Positions 26,832 through 35,706 are shown, numbered from the stretch's first letter. The stretch: 64,000 bases of DNA from Anaeromicropila herbilytica (GCF_016591975.1 NZ_AP024169.1:3883001-3947000), one strand, 5' to 3'. Notes: a model not told the origin generated them from the sequence alone. Numbers and translations are program-made.

Positions 26832-28028
26832 CTATTTACTTATTAAAGCTACCGTTTCTTCTGCTATTGCCATTTCCTCATCCGTTGGGATAATGCATAC
26901 CTTCACTTTAGAATCGGGAGTCGTTAACTCGCTTTCTTTTCCTCTTACTTTATTTGCTTCTGGATTAATCACAACCCCAAGGTAACCTAGATACTTGCAT
27001 ACTAAGCCACGAATTGCAGAATCATTTTCTCCTACTCCAGCTGTAAATGCGATTGCATCAACACCATTCATTGCTGCAACATACGCTCCAATATATTTTG
27101 CTACACGATAGGAAAATGCTTCCTGCGTATTGATAGCATCTTCATCACCATTATTTGCTGCATCTTCTACATCCCTAAAATCGCTAGAGATTCCAGACAT
27201 TGCGAGCACTCCAGACTTTTTATTTAAAATATCCATTACTTCTTTTACTGATAAACCTTCTTTATTCATTAAGAATTCAACAACTGCAGGGTCAATATCA
27301 CCACTTCTTGTTCCCATCATAAGCCCCTCTAGAGGGGTAAATCCCATTGTGGTGTCTACACATTTACCATTCATGACAGCAGATATACTAGAACCATTTC
27401 CTAAATGACAGACAATTACTTTCGAGTTATTAATATCGAGTCCTGTAAATTTCACGAGGCGTTTTGACACATAACTGTGACTTGTACCATGAAAACCGTA
27501 TCTACGGATGTTGTATTTCTCTCGGTACTCTTTTGGAATCGCATAGAGATATGCTTTTGGAGGCATAGTCTGATGGAATGCGGTATCAAAAACAGCAATC
27601 TGAGGTATATTAGGCATCGCTGCTTCACATTCAATAATACCCGTTAGATTGGCTGGGTTGTGAAGAGGCCCAAGATCAAAGCAATCACGAATTGCATTTT
27701 TGACATTTTCATCTACAATGACAGAGTTAGGATAATATTTTCCTGCATTTAATACACGGTGACCTACTGCTTTGATATCATTAATGCCGTTTATAACTCC
27801 AACCTCTTTGTCTATTAGAGTTTCCAAAACCATATTAACTGCTATCGAATGATTTGGCATTGCTTTCTCTATAACTCTCTTGTCCTTATCTTTTGCAGAG
27901 TACACATGTCTGGAGCCTTCGATTCCGATTCGTTCACAGATTCCCTTTGCTAAGACATCTTTTGTCTCCATGTTAATTAACTGATATTTCAATGATGAAC
28001 TACCACAATTCATAACTAAGATATTCAC
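26832..28028 (-). CDS. ackA: Acetate kinase
   Basis: Converts acetyl phosphate and ADP to acetate and ATP, the last step of fermentative acetate formation. The 398 residues show MNCGSSSLKYQL at the N-terminus, the FDTAFHQTMPP and RRYGFHGTSHSYVS segments with the catalytic residues, the phosphate loop CHLGNGSSISAV and the C-terminal FTAGVGEN motif of the ASKHA fold. No phosphotransacetylase gene is present on either side in this window. The 3' side is occupied by the repeat and IS. Confidence 0.97.
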   Translation of the reverse strand: MNILVMNCGSSSLKYQLINMETKDVLAKGICERIGIEGSRHVYSAKDKDKRVIEKAMPNHSIAVNMVLETLIDKEVGVINGINDIKAVGHRVLNAGKYYPNSVIVDENVKNAIRDCFDLGPLHNPANLTGIIECEAAMPNIPQIAVFDTAFHQTMPPKAYLYAIPKEYREKYNIRRYGFHGTSHSYVSKRLVKFTGLDINNSKVIVCHLGNGSSISAVMNGKCVDTTMGFTPLEGLMMGTRSGDIDPAVVEFLMNKEGLSVKEVMDILNKKSGVLAMSGISSDFRDVEDAANNGDEDAINTQEAFSYRVAKYIGAYVAAMNGVDAIAFTAGVGENDSAIRGLVCKYLGYLGVVINPEANKVRGKESELTTPDSKVKVCIIPTDEEMAIAEETVALISK

Positions 28029-28239
28029 TTTGTTTTCCTCACTTTATCCATAATAATATTTTGGCAAGTATTCATTTAGAAATACTATTCATTAATATTA
28101 TTATTACTGATACGTAAGGTAATATACATAAATTGTCTGTGAATTGGTATTTTAATGAAAACAAAAGGATGGATTAATGGTGAATTGAGTAAATGTTCAA
28201 GTATATTCATATATTCTCTAATATTCCACTTTTTTATTA

Positions 28240-28268
28240 TTGATACGAACTCCTACTAATCGTATAAT
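28240..28268 (+). promoter_or_regulatory. Consensus promoter upstream of a candidate small RNA
   Basis: TTGATA (28240-28245) and TATAAT (28263-28268) are separated by exactly 17 bases, a near-ideal vegetative promoter on the plus strand. The next protein gene starts 285 bases downstream, beyond a terminator-like hairpin, so the promoter appears to serve a short transcript. Confidence 0.65.
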
Positions 28269-28271
28269 AAA

Positions 28272-28340
28272 AGTGTATTAATCAATATGATACACTCCCC
28301 CTCACCAGAAAACACCCGACTCCCTGGGTGTTTTCTGCTA
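28272..28340 (+). ncRNA. Candidate ~70-nt C-rich small RNA
   Basis: The predicted transcript has a 7-base 5' hairpin (AGTGTAT/ATACACT, 28272-28296), a single-stranded CCCCCTCACCA (28297-28307) and a 10-base terminator hairpin (GAAAACACCC/GGGTGTTTTC, 28308-28335) whose loop also carries CTCCC. C-rich unpaired stretches of this kind pair with Shine-Dalgarno sequences in known Firmicute regulatory RNAs. Expression and targets are inferred. The rest of the 28029-28553 gap shows nothing else. Confidence 0.5.
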
Positions 28341-28553
28341 TCCTTAAGAGTTTTTATACCAATTTCACAATACAGGTTTCTCCACTCTTTACTATTCTGA
28401 TTACATTTATGGTCTTAACAATCTAGCTTTTCAACCATCACTCCTATGTATGATTTGTTCAACTTAAATTCTATGAATATTTTTAAATCATCTACGCAGA
28501 CTAGAATTCATGAATAGACTATTAGACTACTATTCGCGAAAGGAGATAAAACT

Positions 28554-28724
28554 ATGGAGAAATATAATGATAACAAAAGTACCCCTACCAAACGTACTAG
28601 TACCAAAGATGGTATTAATCTAGATTACGACTATAATTCAGAATACGGTGATGGTGATATTCCTGATATTGATAAACCTCATAATGTTTTGAAAGATAAG
28701 ACCAGTAATAAGAAGACGGAATAG
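28554..28724 (+). CDS. Small hydrophilic protein, unknown
   Basis: A 56-residue protein (MEKYNDNKSTPTKRTSTKDG...) with an excellent ribosome-binding site (AAAGGAGATAAAACT before the ATG). The first third is basic and Thr/Lys-rich. The middle is acidic (YGDGDIPDIDKP). There are no cysteines, membrane segment or recognisable domain, and it is probably disordered. It sits 37 bases upstream of another small acidic protein and the two are likely co-transcribed. I do not recognise either family. Confidence 0.6.
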   Translation: MEKYNDNKSTPTKRTSTKDGINLDYDYNSEYGDGDIPDIDKPHNVLKDKTSNKKTE

Positions 28725-28761
28725 TGATGGATTCGTCACTAATGAAAGGATGTAATTGAAT

Positions 28762-28941
28762 ATGTCCTATGTATCACCAGACCTAAGAGATAAGTTTGAA
28801 TCCTTATCCATTGATCTTAAAAATTCCATTCTGGAACGTGATGTCAGTCTGACTTCTCTCGAAGACCTAATTCATGTTCTCGAGGATGTCATTGAGGAGA
28901 AAGATAGTGGTACTGATATTAGTGAAATGAACTTTCACTAA
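28762..28941 (+). CDS. Small acidic helical protein, unknown
   Basis: 59 residues from the ATG at 28762 (MSYVSPDLRDKFESLSIDLKN...). A TTG at 28756 lies 5 bases after AAGGA and would add two residues. The protein is acidic and predicted mainly helical, with a run LEDLIHVLEDVIEEKD that could form a short coiled coil. No family recognised. It is the second gene of a two-gene unit with the 28554 protein. Confidence 0.55.
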   Translation: MSYVSPDLRDKFESLSIDLKNSILERDVSLTSLEDLIHVLEDVIEEKDSGTDISEMNFH

Positions 28942-29064
28942 TAAACAAACGAGTATTGATACCCTAAGCATTAACTTATCCTTCCCATTTAAAAGTTCAT
29001 TGAAATACTTGATAACTCACTTGTTTGATGATCTAAATTAACGAATAAATATATCAAAATAATT

Positions 29065-29124
29065 AAAAAGGAAGAAATCTAGGTAACGTGTATAATTCAT
29101 TCGTTACCTGGATTTCTTCCTTTT
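29065..29124. terminator. Long bidirectional terminator
   Basis: A stem of more than 20 base pairs (from AAAAGGAAGAAATC to its complement ending CTTCCTTTT), with one mismatch and a ~13-base loop, lies between convergent genes. A T-run follows on the plus strand and an A/T-rich tail on the minus strand. Confidence 0.85.
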
Positions 29125-29133
29125 CTTTTTATA

Positions 29134-30417
29134 TTAATTCACTTTTTTTAAAATATTATTTACATTGATTAATTGCAGAATCTGTTTTCCACTATATGCT
29201 AATACTAGCGCAGACTTCAAGTCCTTTGTTGACATAAATGTATTGTTCTTTAGCGTAATCTTATTGAAAGTTGCTCCATTGAATCCAACTATCTTTAAAC
29301 CAGCACTATATCCAGTAATCTTATTATTTGATATCATCGTGGAATACGTTCCCCAGTTACTCATCTTGGAACTTAATCCTAGATAAAGTCCAACCGAGGT
29401 ATAATCATCTTTTTTATGTGTTACTTTAATCGTATTATGGTCAGCAGTGAAACCTTTAATATCGTAGGCATTCACCCCTTCTCCTTTTGTCGTAACAATT
29501 GTATTATATAGCACTTTAATATTAACAAATGGTGAATTACCGATACGATTGGTTCCGATTCCTCTTACATATTTGATATTACATCCTTGAATCGTAATGT
29601 TCTGACACGCCGTATCATCCCAAGGAGAACCAACTGGTGAATTTGCCTGAGCATAGGTATTATCAATCTGAATTGCCTCATTATTTGGTTCTCCAACATA
29701 GATGCTGTCTGACATATTTAGATTACAATTGATAATCTTACCATTATTAATTCCTGCAAATTCAATAAAATGACCATTATAGTTATGTTTAAAGCTCGCA
29801 TTCTTTACTGTTATATTTTTTCCATGCATGAACATTATACTGGAATATCCTACATAATACCCTGTATCTTTGAAGGTTTTCGTTGTATCTGGTTTGTAAG
29901 TTCCTATCCAAGTACCACCATCAATCGTAATATTTTCACAGCTCGTATACCCACTTGTACCTTCACCATATTTACTACCTGCGTACCTTGCATTAATGAG
30001 CAGCCCTTTACCATCCGCTGTCTGAATGATTGTCGCACCTGTTGCGGTAATTGTTGTATTGTTAAATACTTTTAGTGAATAGATTAGGTTATAGGTTCCA
30101 GGCATTAGTGTAATATTCACTCCACTATCACCATTACTACTTAGACATCTTTCAATAATCTTATAATCGTCTTCCCCACCCGGGCTGATGACATATTGTC
30201 TAACACCATTCACAGTTTCATCACTTTCTACAGTGGCAGCACTAACATTCTTTGAAGTAGTGGCGATCAAAAGAAAAGTTAGTAGAAATGTGGTTAGGAT
30301 AAATGCTTTTGTTAAGGATGATTTCTTTTGGAATCTTACCTTTTCATATAAATCATGCTGAAAAAGCTTTTCTTGATATGTACTTTTTAATTCTTTCTTC
30401 TTAATTAATCTCTTCAT
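29134..30417 (-). CDS. Secreted right-handed beta-helix protein (pectate lyase-like fold)
   Basis: 427 residues. An unusually long basic N-terminus (~35 residues) precedes a membrane/signal segment (TKAFILTTFLLTFLLIATTSKNVSAA). The rest shows repeated beta-helix turns: NITIDGGTW, NITVKNASF, GKIINCNL, ITIQGCNI, IKVLYNTIVTT, GFTADHNTI. These resemble polysaccharide lyases and phage tailspike beta-helices, but no lyase catalytic set is obvious. It lies immediately downstream of the tailocin holin-endolysin genes on the same strand. The same position downstream of endolysin remnants is occupied by secreted proteins in the 54-60 kb prophage. Confidence 0.8.
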   Translation of the reverse strand: MKRLIKKKELKSTYQEKLFQHDLYEKVRFQKKSSLTKAFILTTFLLTFLLIATTSKNVSAATVESDETVNGVRQYVISPGGEDDYKIIERCLSSNGDSGVNITLMPGTYNLIYSLKVFNNTTITATGATIIQTADGKGLLINARYAGSKYGEGTSGYTSCENITIDGGTWIGTYKPDTTKTFKDTGYYVGYSSIMFMHGKNITVKNASFKHNYNGHFIEFAGINNGKIINCNLNMSDSIYVGEPNNEAIQIDNTYAQANSPVGSPWDDTACQNITIQGCNIKYVRGIGTNRIGNSPFVNIKVLYNTIVTTKGEGVNAYDIKGFTADHNTIKVTHKKDDYTSVGLYLGLSSKMSNWGTYSTMISNNKITGYSAGLKIVGFNGATFNKITLKNNTFMSTKDLKSALVLAYSGKQILQLINVNNILKKVN

Positions 30418-30754
30418 TCGTATCCCTCTTATCTTTCATTCATCTTCTACTCTTATGTTTATGTAGTATTGATGATAATTGTGTAGAAATGCTTATGATA
30501 ATTCTGCTTATGTATCATTATTTATGCTTGAATTTTCTTTATTATTAATTATTAGCGGAATTATTACTTAAGAATTGAATCAACCACTTCTACCGAATAT
30601 CTTGTGATATTGTGATTCGCTACTATATATCTTATCATAGCATCGGATGAAAGTGAATACAAACGGTATTATTTAGTATGTTATATAGATTTTTGATATT
30701 CTATTAATACTTTAGGCTATAAATAATATGAATAGATTATTAATGGATTAGTTT
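30418..30754. other. Intergenic region before the beta-helix gene
   Basis: AT-rich 337 bases between the endolysin stop and the beta-helix start. It should hold the promoter of the beta-helix gene. No hairpin with a T-run, ORF or RNA gene was recognised. Confidence 0.3.
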
Positions 30755-31291
30755 TCAATAGAGTATGCTATCTACAATTTTTTGTGCCATTTTTTTGCTA
30801 TCATAGAGATCCACATCATCTCTATCATCCACAAAGCAACACTCTATTAGTATTGCTGGATTACTTGTATGCTTTAATACATACAATTCAGGTCTTATCT
30901 TTATTCCTCTATTTTTATAACCTAACTTTGATATGTTTTCACATACCTTTTTGGCGTATGGCTTTGACTTACTAGTCCTTGAATGAATGCATACCTCGAC
31001 GCCAGTAGTATTACCATCTCCCTCATAATCATTTCTTCCTGAATTGAAATGTATGGATAGATCAAGATCAACCTTATGCATATTGCATTTTGTGACAATC
31101 TTCTTTAGCACATCTTGTTGGTTGATACCATTATTGCATGTACAATTATATACGGTATGTCCTTTTTGCTCTAATAATGTGATTACTTTATCTACTACTT
31201 TTCTTGCTTCGGTGGATTCTTTCATCAATCCAACTGCTCCACAGGCAACCTTTCCGTCTGGATTATGGCCTGCATGTATATTAAATTTCAC
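30755..31291 (-). CDS. Tailocin endolysin (N-acetylmuramoyl-L-alanine amidase)
   Basis: Zinc amidase of 178 residues, catalytic domain only. Ligands: H9 (HAGHNPDG), E28 (ESTEARK), H81 (SIHFNSGRND); catalytic E150 (LIECCFVDD). No signal peptide, so release depends on the holin encoded 122 bases upstream. It would open the producer's wall to free the tail particles. It is closely related to the amidase at 24035 and to all the amidase fragments at 55-60 kb, and can serve as the intact reference for those. Confidence 0.9.
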   Translation of the reverse strand: MKFNIHAGHNPDGKVACGAVGLMKESTEARKVVDKVITLLEQKGHTVYNCTCNNGINQQDVLKKIVTKCNMHKVDLDLSIHFNSGRNDYEGDGNTTGVEVCIHSRTSKSKPYAKKVCENISKLGYKNRGIKIRPELYVLKHTSNPAILIECCFVDDRDDVDLYDSKKMAQKIVDSILY

Positions 31292-31385
31292 TCTTATCTC
31301 CTTTCTATGCTACTTTTGCGCATATCTAGTATATTGATTCATATATCGCATATGGATTCATGCATCTCATATAAAATCTTAACAA

Positions 31386-31411
31386 GTGGAGGAAGTAACT
31401 GATTCCTCCAC
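31386..31411 (-). terminator. Hairpin between holin and endolysin
   Basis: A perfect 9-base stem (GTGGAGGAA/TTCCTCCAC) with an 8-base loop directly after the holin stop. No T-run follows on the minus strand, so it may be an mRNA-processing or stability structure instead of a terminator. Confidence 0.45.
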
Positions 31412-31413
31412 AC

Positions 31414-31854
31414 TTATCTGCTCTTATTGTTATCCGATTGTGTAGGCATTTCACTTGTCATTTCATTTAAGAATTGTTCTAACTTGCTTTTCAATTTCTT
31501 TGGCATTGGTAAGCCGCATAACATCGCATTCTTCATACACGATATTGCTTCATAGAGTACAAATAGAATACAGAAAAATTCACAGATGCCTATTTGTGTA
31601 ATGTTGGTTGCATTCAGTACCGATGTTGGAACCATGAAAGACATATTGAAGCTGAATATGATATCGACGATTGCTAGGATAATGATACATGATAACATTG
31701 CTACTTTTCGAATTGCTCCATTAATTCCGATGGCACTGTTGAATTTTCTTTCCTTGATTGCTCTAAGGACACCGAGGATGGTGTCTAGGAAGATGAAGAT
31801 GATTACAATGCTGATGAATTTGTTTGTGCTTAATAGGGTGATTAGATGTGTCAT
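31414..31854 (-). CDS. Phage holin (toxin-secretion/phage-lysis holin family)
   Basis: 146-residue membrane protein with four hydrophobic segments (around 10-27, 47-68, 76-84 and 91-106) and a charged C-terminus, matching the Phage_holin_4_1 family. The motif DTILGVLRAIKERKFNS is well conserved in this family. It makes holes in the cytoplasmic membrane at the end of particle assembly so the endolysin can reach peptidoglycan. A second copy with a premature stop lies at 58455. It is followed by the endolysin. Confidence 0.88.
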   Translation of the reverse strand: MTHLITLLSTNKFISIVIIFIFLDTILGVLRAIKERKFNSAIGINGAIRKVAMLSCIIILAIVDIIFSFNMSFMVPTSVLNATNITQIGICEFFCILFVLYEAISCMKNAMLCGLPMPKKLKSKLEQFLNEMTSEMPTQSDNNKSR

Positions 31855-32163
31855 GGGGTTTGACCTCCTTTCTGGGATGGATTTTAATGATGGGTGTTTT
31901 TATTATTTGGTTCTTTGTTGATTTGAAAGTATTTATATTATTAAGTATTACGTTTTTATTTAAGATAGGATTGATTCATCTTTTAATCAATGTCCGTCTT
32001 GATTGGATATTTAACTTTAACTAGTTGCTTAAGCTCTAGGAATGTATGACATATCCTAGAGCTTAAAGTTTAATTAGATATGCTACGCATATTTAATGTA
32101 TGGATATTGTTGTAAGGATGTATTCGCAAATTCTTAAGATTGCGAACTAAAACAATATGTATT
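31855..32163. other. Gap between tail and lysis genes with a 13-bp-stem hairpin
   Basis: A strong inverted repeat (TTAAGCTCTAGGA / TCCTAGAGCTTAA) lies at 32029-32066, and a smaller one at about 32129-32151. Neither has a T-run on the minus strand. They may attenuate or process the tail transcript before the lysis genes. The holin ribosome-binding site (AGGAGG, 31863-31868) is at the left end. No ORF was recognised. Confidence 0.4.
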
Positions 32164-32265
32164 TTATTCTGCTACAAATCCGATTTTAACAAGCTCGGAT
32201 TTTACTTCATTATGCCATTTTGCTGGAACCTCTTCTAAAGTCATTGTTTTTTTACTGTGATCCAT
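32164..32265 (-). CDS. Small phage-tail-cluster protein (CD1375-like)
   Basis: 33 residues from the ATG at 32265 (MDHSKKTMTLEEVPAKWHN...). The pattern T-hydrophobic-x-EVP-x(8-9)-V resembles the tiny proteins encoded after tail fibre genes in many clostridial phages. The frame stays open upstream, so a GTG at 32295 or TTG at 32301, overlapping the end of the previous gene, could be the real start. No clear ribosome-binding site exists for any of them. Function unknown. Confidence 0.5.
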   Translation of the reverse strand: MDHSKKTMTLEEVPAKWHNEVKSELVKIGFVAE

Positions 32266-32284
32266 CTTACATAAAAATCTACCA

Positions 32285-32650
32285 TTATGCTTCACTTCCA
32301 ATCGCTGATGCCAAATCTGCTACTGCACTTGATAAAGCTTTAATGTCTTGTTCTGTATCTGATAATCTAGTAATTTCTACGGAATAGATTCCATTGCTAT
32401 ATTGGCAATTGAAATCAAGACAATAATTTTCGTACTCATTCTTTAGTGTGAAATTTGTGTCATTCTCACTCTCATAATAGCCTATTGTTGTAGTTTGATT
32501 TGCAAGTGCTGACTTAATAGTAGCAAAGTCATGCGCACTCTCTTGAATATCAATTCTTAATACTTGCTTACCCTTTCCTCCATCATATCTGTAAGGGTAA
32601 ACGTTAGTTACTGTTAATTTTGTTTCTCCAATTCTTAATTGCTTTGTCAT
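32285..32650 (-). CDS. Hypothetical tail-region protein
   Basis: 121 residues with a beta-rich profile (LRIGETKLTVTNVYPYRYDGGKGKQVLRIDI...). The C-terminus is a short helical run (IKALSSAVADLASAIGSEA). No named domain recognised. An AGGAGG lies just before the ATG. It is the gene between the fibre genes and the lysis cassette, a position in phages that often holds small fibre-associated or chaperone-like proteins. Assignment to the tailocin rests on position and strand. Confidence 0.7.
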   Translation of the reverse strand: MTKQLRIGETKLTVTNVYPYRYDGGKGKQVLRIDIQESAHDFATIKSALANQTTTIGYYESENDTNFTLKNEYENYCLDFNCQYSNGIYSVEITRLSDTEQDIKALSSAVADLASAIGSEA

Positions 32651-32674
32651 TTTAAAATTCCTCCTATTGTTATC

Positions 32675-33436
32675 CTATATTAGATTTACATTCTCTTGTT
32701 TAGTGGTATCCGAAAACCACATACTGTGTATAGTTAGTACATAATCCATGTGATCAGATGAGTATAGGTTAGATAATTCAGTAGAAAAACCCGTGTATAT
32801 GTAATATGGAGTAGTTAGTGTCAAAGTTCCTTCATTTATAAATCTTTCGAGTGATATAAGTAGAACCCCAGTATAGGCTATATTATACACGTCCCCAAAA
32901 TAATCACTACCGTGATACTCTCCTCCATTATTTATACAAGATTCTAGTACTATGCTATTAGAAGATAACCAACTGTCACATGATTGTGCTCCAACACCTA
33001 AATTAACATAAAACTTAGCCCCTCTTGTAGCTGTACAATTTATTGTATAGTGCATTTTTAAGTACACCCCAGATAAATACATAGCTGATTCAGACCTAGC
33101 AAATATGTTGTTGCGATATTCAAGTGTATCACTATAAATACCAAATCTAATAAAGTTTCCTTTACCATTCATATTATACTGTAGAATATCTGAACGGAGA
33201 GGGTTACTATAAGCAGGTGGGTAGATACCTATAGGAATCCAATTTTTAAGTCTTGAGTATTCTTTTCCAAATATTAGATTACCAATAGGTATTATACTTG
33301 GAGCTGTCATCTTATCAACCCAAGTCCCATTCTCATACACTTTCATATATTTGGCATCTCTCCAAGCTCCATTTTCGTATATCTTGTGAGTGTTGGTATC
33401 TCTCCAAGCTCCATTTTCGTATATCTTAATACTCAT
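32675..33436 (-). CDS. Tail-tip protein with triple YENGxW repeats
   Basis: 253 residues. The first 40 hold three tandem copies of a short motif (KIYENGAWRD, KIYENGAWRD, KVYENGTWVD), a feature seen at the start of phage tail-appendage proteins. The DNA of the first two repeats is nearly identical, so copy number could change by recombination. The remaining ~210 residues are beta-rich and not recognised. They probably form a receptor-binding or lectin-like tip. It follows the fibre gene and lacks a signal peptide. Confidence 0.65.
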   Translation of the reverse strand: MSIKIYENGAWRDTNTHKIYENGAWRDAKYMKVYENGTWVDKMTAPSIIPIGNLIFGKEYSRLKNWIPIGIYPPAYSNPLRSDILQYNMNGKGNFIRFGIYSDTLEYRNNIFARSESAMYLSGVYLKMHYTINCTATRGAKFYVNLGVGAQSCDSWLSSNSIVLESCINNGGEYHGSDYFGDVYNIAYTGVLLISLERFINEGTLTLTTPYYIYTGFSTELSNLYSSDHMDYVLTIHSMWFSDTTKQENVNLI

Positions 33437-33446
33437 AAGCTATCTC

Positions 33447-34106
33447 CTAGTATACCCAAAGGGACGAGGTATCCCCTGGAGCAGATGGCTGAATAGCTAC
33501 TGGCTTAGAATTCCCATTGTGATACACAAGATTCCAAGGATTCCAAGTTGTACCTAAAGATGACCTAAAGAACGTTTTATTCTCTGTGTTCAAAGATACA
33601 GCTATCTGACACCCATACCCAGCACCATAGTTACTATGTGGAACATAGATAACATGCCACCATCCAGTATCAGGCATTGTAACAAGTCCAGATACATCTG
33701 TCATATATGGATAAGGATAAGTTGTTAAAGATACATCTATACCGCCATAATCTCTTGACCTAACAAAGTGAGATTCATGATGACCATCTACTGTATCTGC
33801 ATTACCGCCATTGGCAGGCAGAGAAGTAGGAAAATCGGTAATTTGTGTTTTAGTATGATTATGATTAGTTAGTGCAAAATCACTAGCATGTTTCCCATCC
33901 AGCGTATCCGCTTTCCCCTTACTATCCACCAATTCCTGAATAATGTTCGCTTTCTCACTCAACTGCGAACTAACCCCATTAGCAACCTCAGCAATCTTCT
34001 TCATCTCTTGATCAATAATACTAAAATTTCCATTCATATCATCCACGTTTACAAAATCACTGGCTGCTGGATTTTTTAAATTATAATTCTTTGTATAATT
34101 CGCCAA
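33447..34106 (-). CDS. Tail fibre protein with knob domain
   Basis: 219 residues. The N-terminus (NYTKNYNLKNPAASDFVNVDDMNGNFSIIDQEMKKI) is the baseplate-attachment form common in Clostridium and PBSX-type fibres. TLDGKHASDFALTNHNHTK and TVDGHHESHF are typical fibre trimerisation repeats. The C-terminal ~100 residues (MPDTGWWHVIYVPHSNY...SLGTTWNPWNLVYH) resemble a pyocin-knob domain. The protein would set target-cell specificity of the tailocin. It starts directly after the DUF2313 gene. Confidence 0.8.
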   Translation of the reverse strand: MANYTKNYNLKNPAASDFVNVDDMNGNFSIIDQEMKKIAEVANGVSSQLSEKANIIQELVDSKGKADTLDGKHASDFALTNHNHTKTQITDFPTSLPANGGNADTVDGHHESHFVRSRDYGGIDVSLTTYPYPYMTDVSGLVTMPDTGWWHVIYVPHSNYGAGYGCQIAVSLNTENKTFFRSSLGTTWNPWNLVYHNGNSKPVAIQPSAPGDTSSLWVY

Positions 34107-34640
34107 TTATATCACATCCTCTCTTAATTGCTCCCATGTATACGTATTCGCTTTTTCCCAAGAGAGTTTCTCACCAACCATATTCCAAGTATTATACAAT
34201 AACACAAGGTCAATCATCATATTCAAAGGAACAACGGTTTCCAGATAATCTGCGACTACTTGGAACATGTCTTTCACGGTTAAAGCAACCTTTACTGTTA
34301 ACTTATGTTTCTCATAATCAATGCTTAAGGAATACCCATCTTTGCCGCATAAGGTAGACAGATCATCTGCCAAGCGAATTCTGGTATATGGTAACTTTTT
34401 ATTGTATTTTGCTAACACACGAAACCTTCTATCTTCTAGAGTTTCTGTATCTTTACTACTTAATTTTAACATTTTCTCATATCTTGATATTGCATCTTCT
34501 GTTACACTGGTTATATATTGATTTGCTTCTAGATCTGCGACTGTGGTAAATAACTTCTCCTTCTCCACATCCTCATCGGACATTAATACTTGGAATTCCT
34601 TAATCTCTTTTAGTATGGGTGGTAAATAATTAATTAGCAT
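34107..34640 (-). CDS. Baseplate/fibre-connector protein, DUF2313 (XkdU/YmfQ-like)
   Basis: 177 residues beginning MLINYLPPILKEIKEFQVLMSDEDVE, the standard opening of the DUF2313 family found between baseplate J and fibre genes in myoviruses. The C-terminal half (CGKDGYSLSIDYEKHKLTVKVAL...TVVPLNMMIDLVLLYNTW) is also conserved. In Mu-like and PBSX-like tails it connects the baseplate wedge to the fibres. It overlaps the end of the baseplate J gene by 11 bases, indicating translational coupling. Confidence 0.85.
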   Translation of the reverse strand: MLINYLPPILKEIKEFQVLMSDEDVEKEKLFTTVADLEANQYITSVTEDAISRYEKMLKLSSKDTETLEDRRFRVLAKYNKKLPYTRIRLADDLSTLCGKDGYSLSIDYEKHKLTVKVALTVKDMFQVVADYLETVVPLNMMIDLVLLYNTWNMVGEKLSWEKANTYTWEQLREDVI

Positions 34641-35706
34641 TTACGTTCCCCCTTACTGGAATGATATTGGCCTCTAGGATTAGATTTTCAGCTTTGCTGT
34701 TTAGTGTAGTTTCCGAAATATCCGTGATTCCAACTACTCCTAATAATCTTGCTTCTAATTGCGCAATTCTTACAATCAGATTCTGGTTATCAGACCACGT
34801 CTTACTTAACTCTAAGAAATAATTCTCGATTACTGAACCTACTTTATTCTTCACGGAATCCCAGTTATAACCTGTATCATATGTGAATTTCGCACTAACA
34901 TCTACTACGATGCTACTGCAGCCTTCTACGTCTACAACATGTCCAATCGGTGCGATTCCATAACCTTGTCCCTGCGCAAGAACTCCTTGTTCATTTGCTT
35001 TCGGATCAAGTGTCTTTTGAACTCGATCAATTAACGTATTGCTTGGGACACCATAATCAGAGCTAATTATCTGGATCTTGATGTGACTACTTTCTTCACT
35101 CACTCGGTAATATTTCGCACCACCAACACCTTCCATTGCTTCTGTATTCCTTATGTAATCTGCGATATTTCCTCCAAATGCTTGACTATCAAAGGAAGCG
35201 AAGTAACGTTCACGAAAGTGTTCCGTTTCTTCCTCATCCACTGCTGGTATGAGCACCTCAGTTATATTTGCCTCATTCAATCCTTCGACAAATTCAATCG
35301 CAGTTAATGGAATGTATTTCTTATTACCAATGGTTCCAGCCGTTTCACATTGCAATTTGTAGACTTTAGGTTCTATCTTTTCTGTCACTATATAGTTTAA
35401 ATCATTCCAGGAAAATCGGCTTCCAATCGGAACATCTACATCAAATTCACCTTTTAAGATTGCATTCGTAGCTTCTCTTGGGGCTATTCCTCTTTCTTTT
35501 GCTCTGCGAATTAACTCCTCTCTTGGAGCCGTATCTGCAAACGTTGAATCGTAGATATGATCAATTGCTATGTAAGCCTCTGCTAGTTCCCAAGCTGCTG
35601 GAGCTAATGCGTTGTATATTAGGCTACCCTCGGTTTTGTCTACGTCTGTATCAATTCTTGCTAGCATATTTTCTAATATTACTTCATACGTTAGATCCTC
35701 ATACAT
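34630..35706 (-). CDS. Baseplate assembly protein J (XkdT-like)
   Basis: 358 residues of the baseplate_J/gp47 family, a wedge component of contractile tails. Family features are the N-terminal YEVILENMLARIDTDVDKTEGSLIYNALAPAAWELAEAY, the RAKERGIAPREATNA segment, and the central HFRERYFASFDSQAFGGNIADYIRNTEAMEGVGGAKYYRV. The C-terminus continues with the beta-rich domain of the family. It overlaps both its neighbours on the same strand by a few bases, consistent with one polycistronic tail mRNA. Confidence 0.92.
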   Translation of the reverse strand: MYEDLTYEVILENMLARIDTDVDKTEGSLIYNALAPAAWELAEAYIAIDHIYDSTFADTAPREELIRRAKERGIAPREATNAILKGEFDVDVPIGSRFSWNDLNYIVTEKIEPKVYKLQCETAGTIGNKKYIPLTAIEFVEGLNEANITEVLIPAVDEEETEHFRERYFASFDSQAFGGNIADYIRNTEAMEGVGGAKYYRVSEESSHIKIQIISSDYGVPSNTLIDRVQKTLDPKANEQGVLAQGQGYGIAPIGHVVDVEGCSSIVVDVSAKFTYDTGYNWDSVKNKVGSVIENYFLELSKTWSDNQNLIVRIAQLEARLLGVVGITDISETTLNSKAENLILEANIIPVRGNVNAN

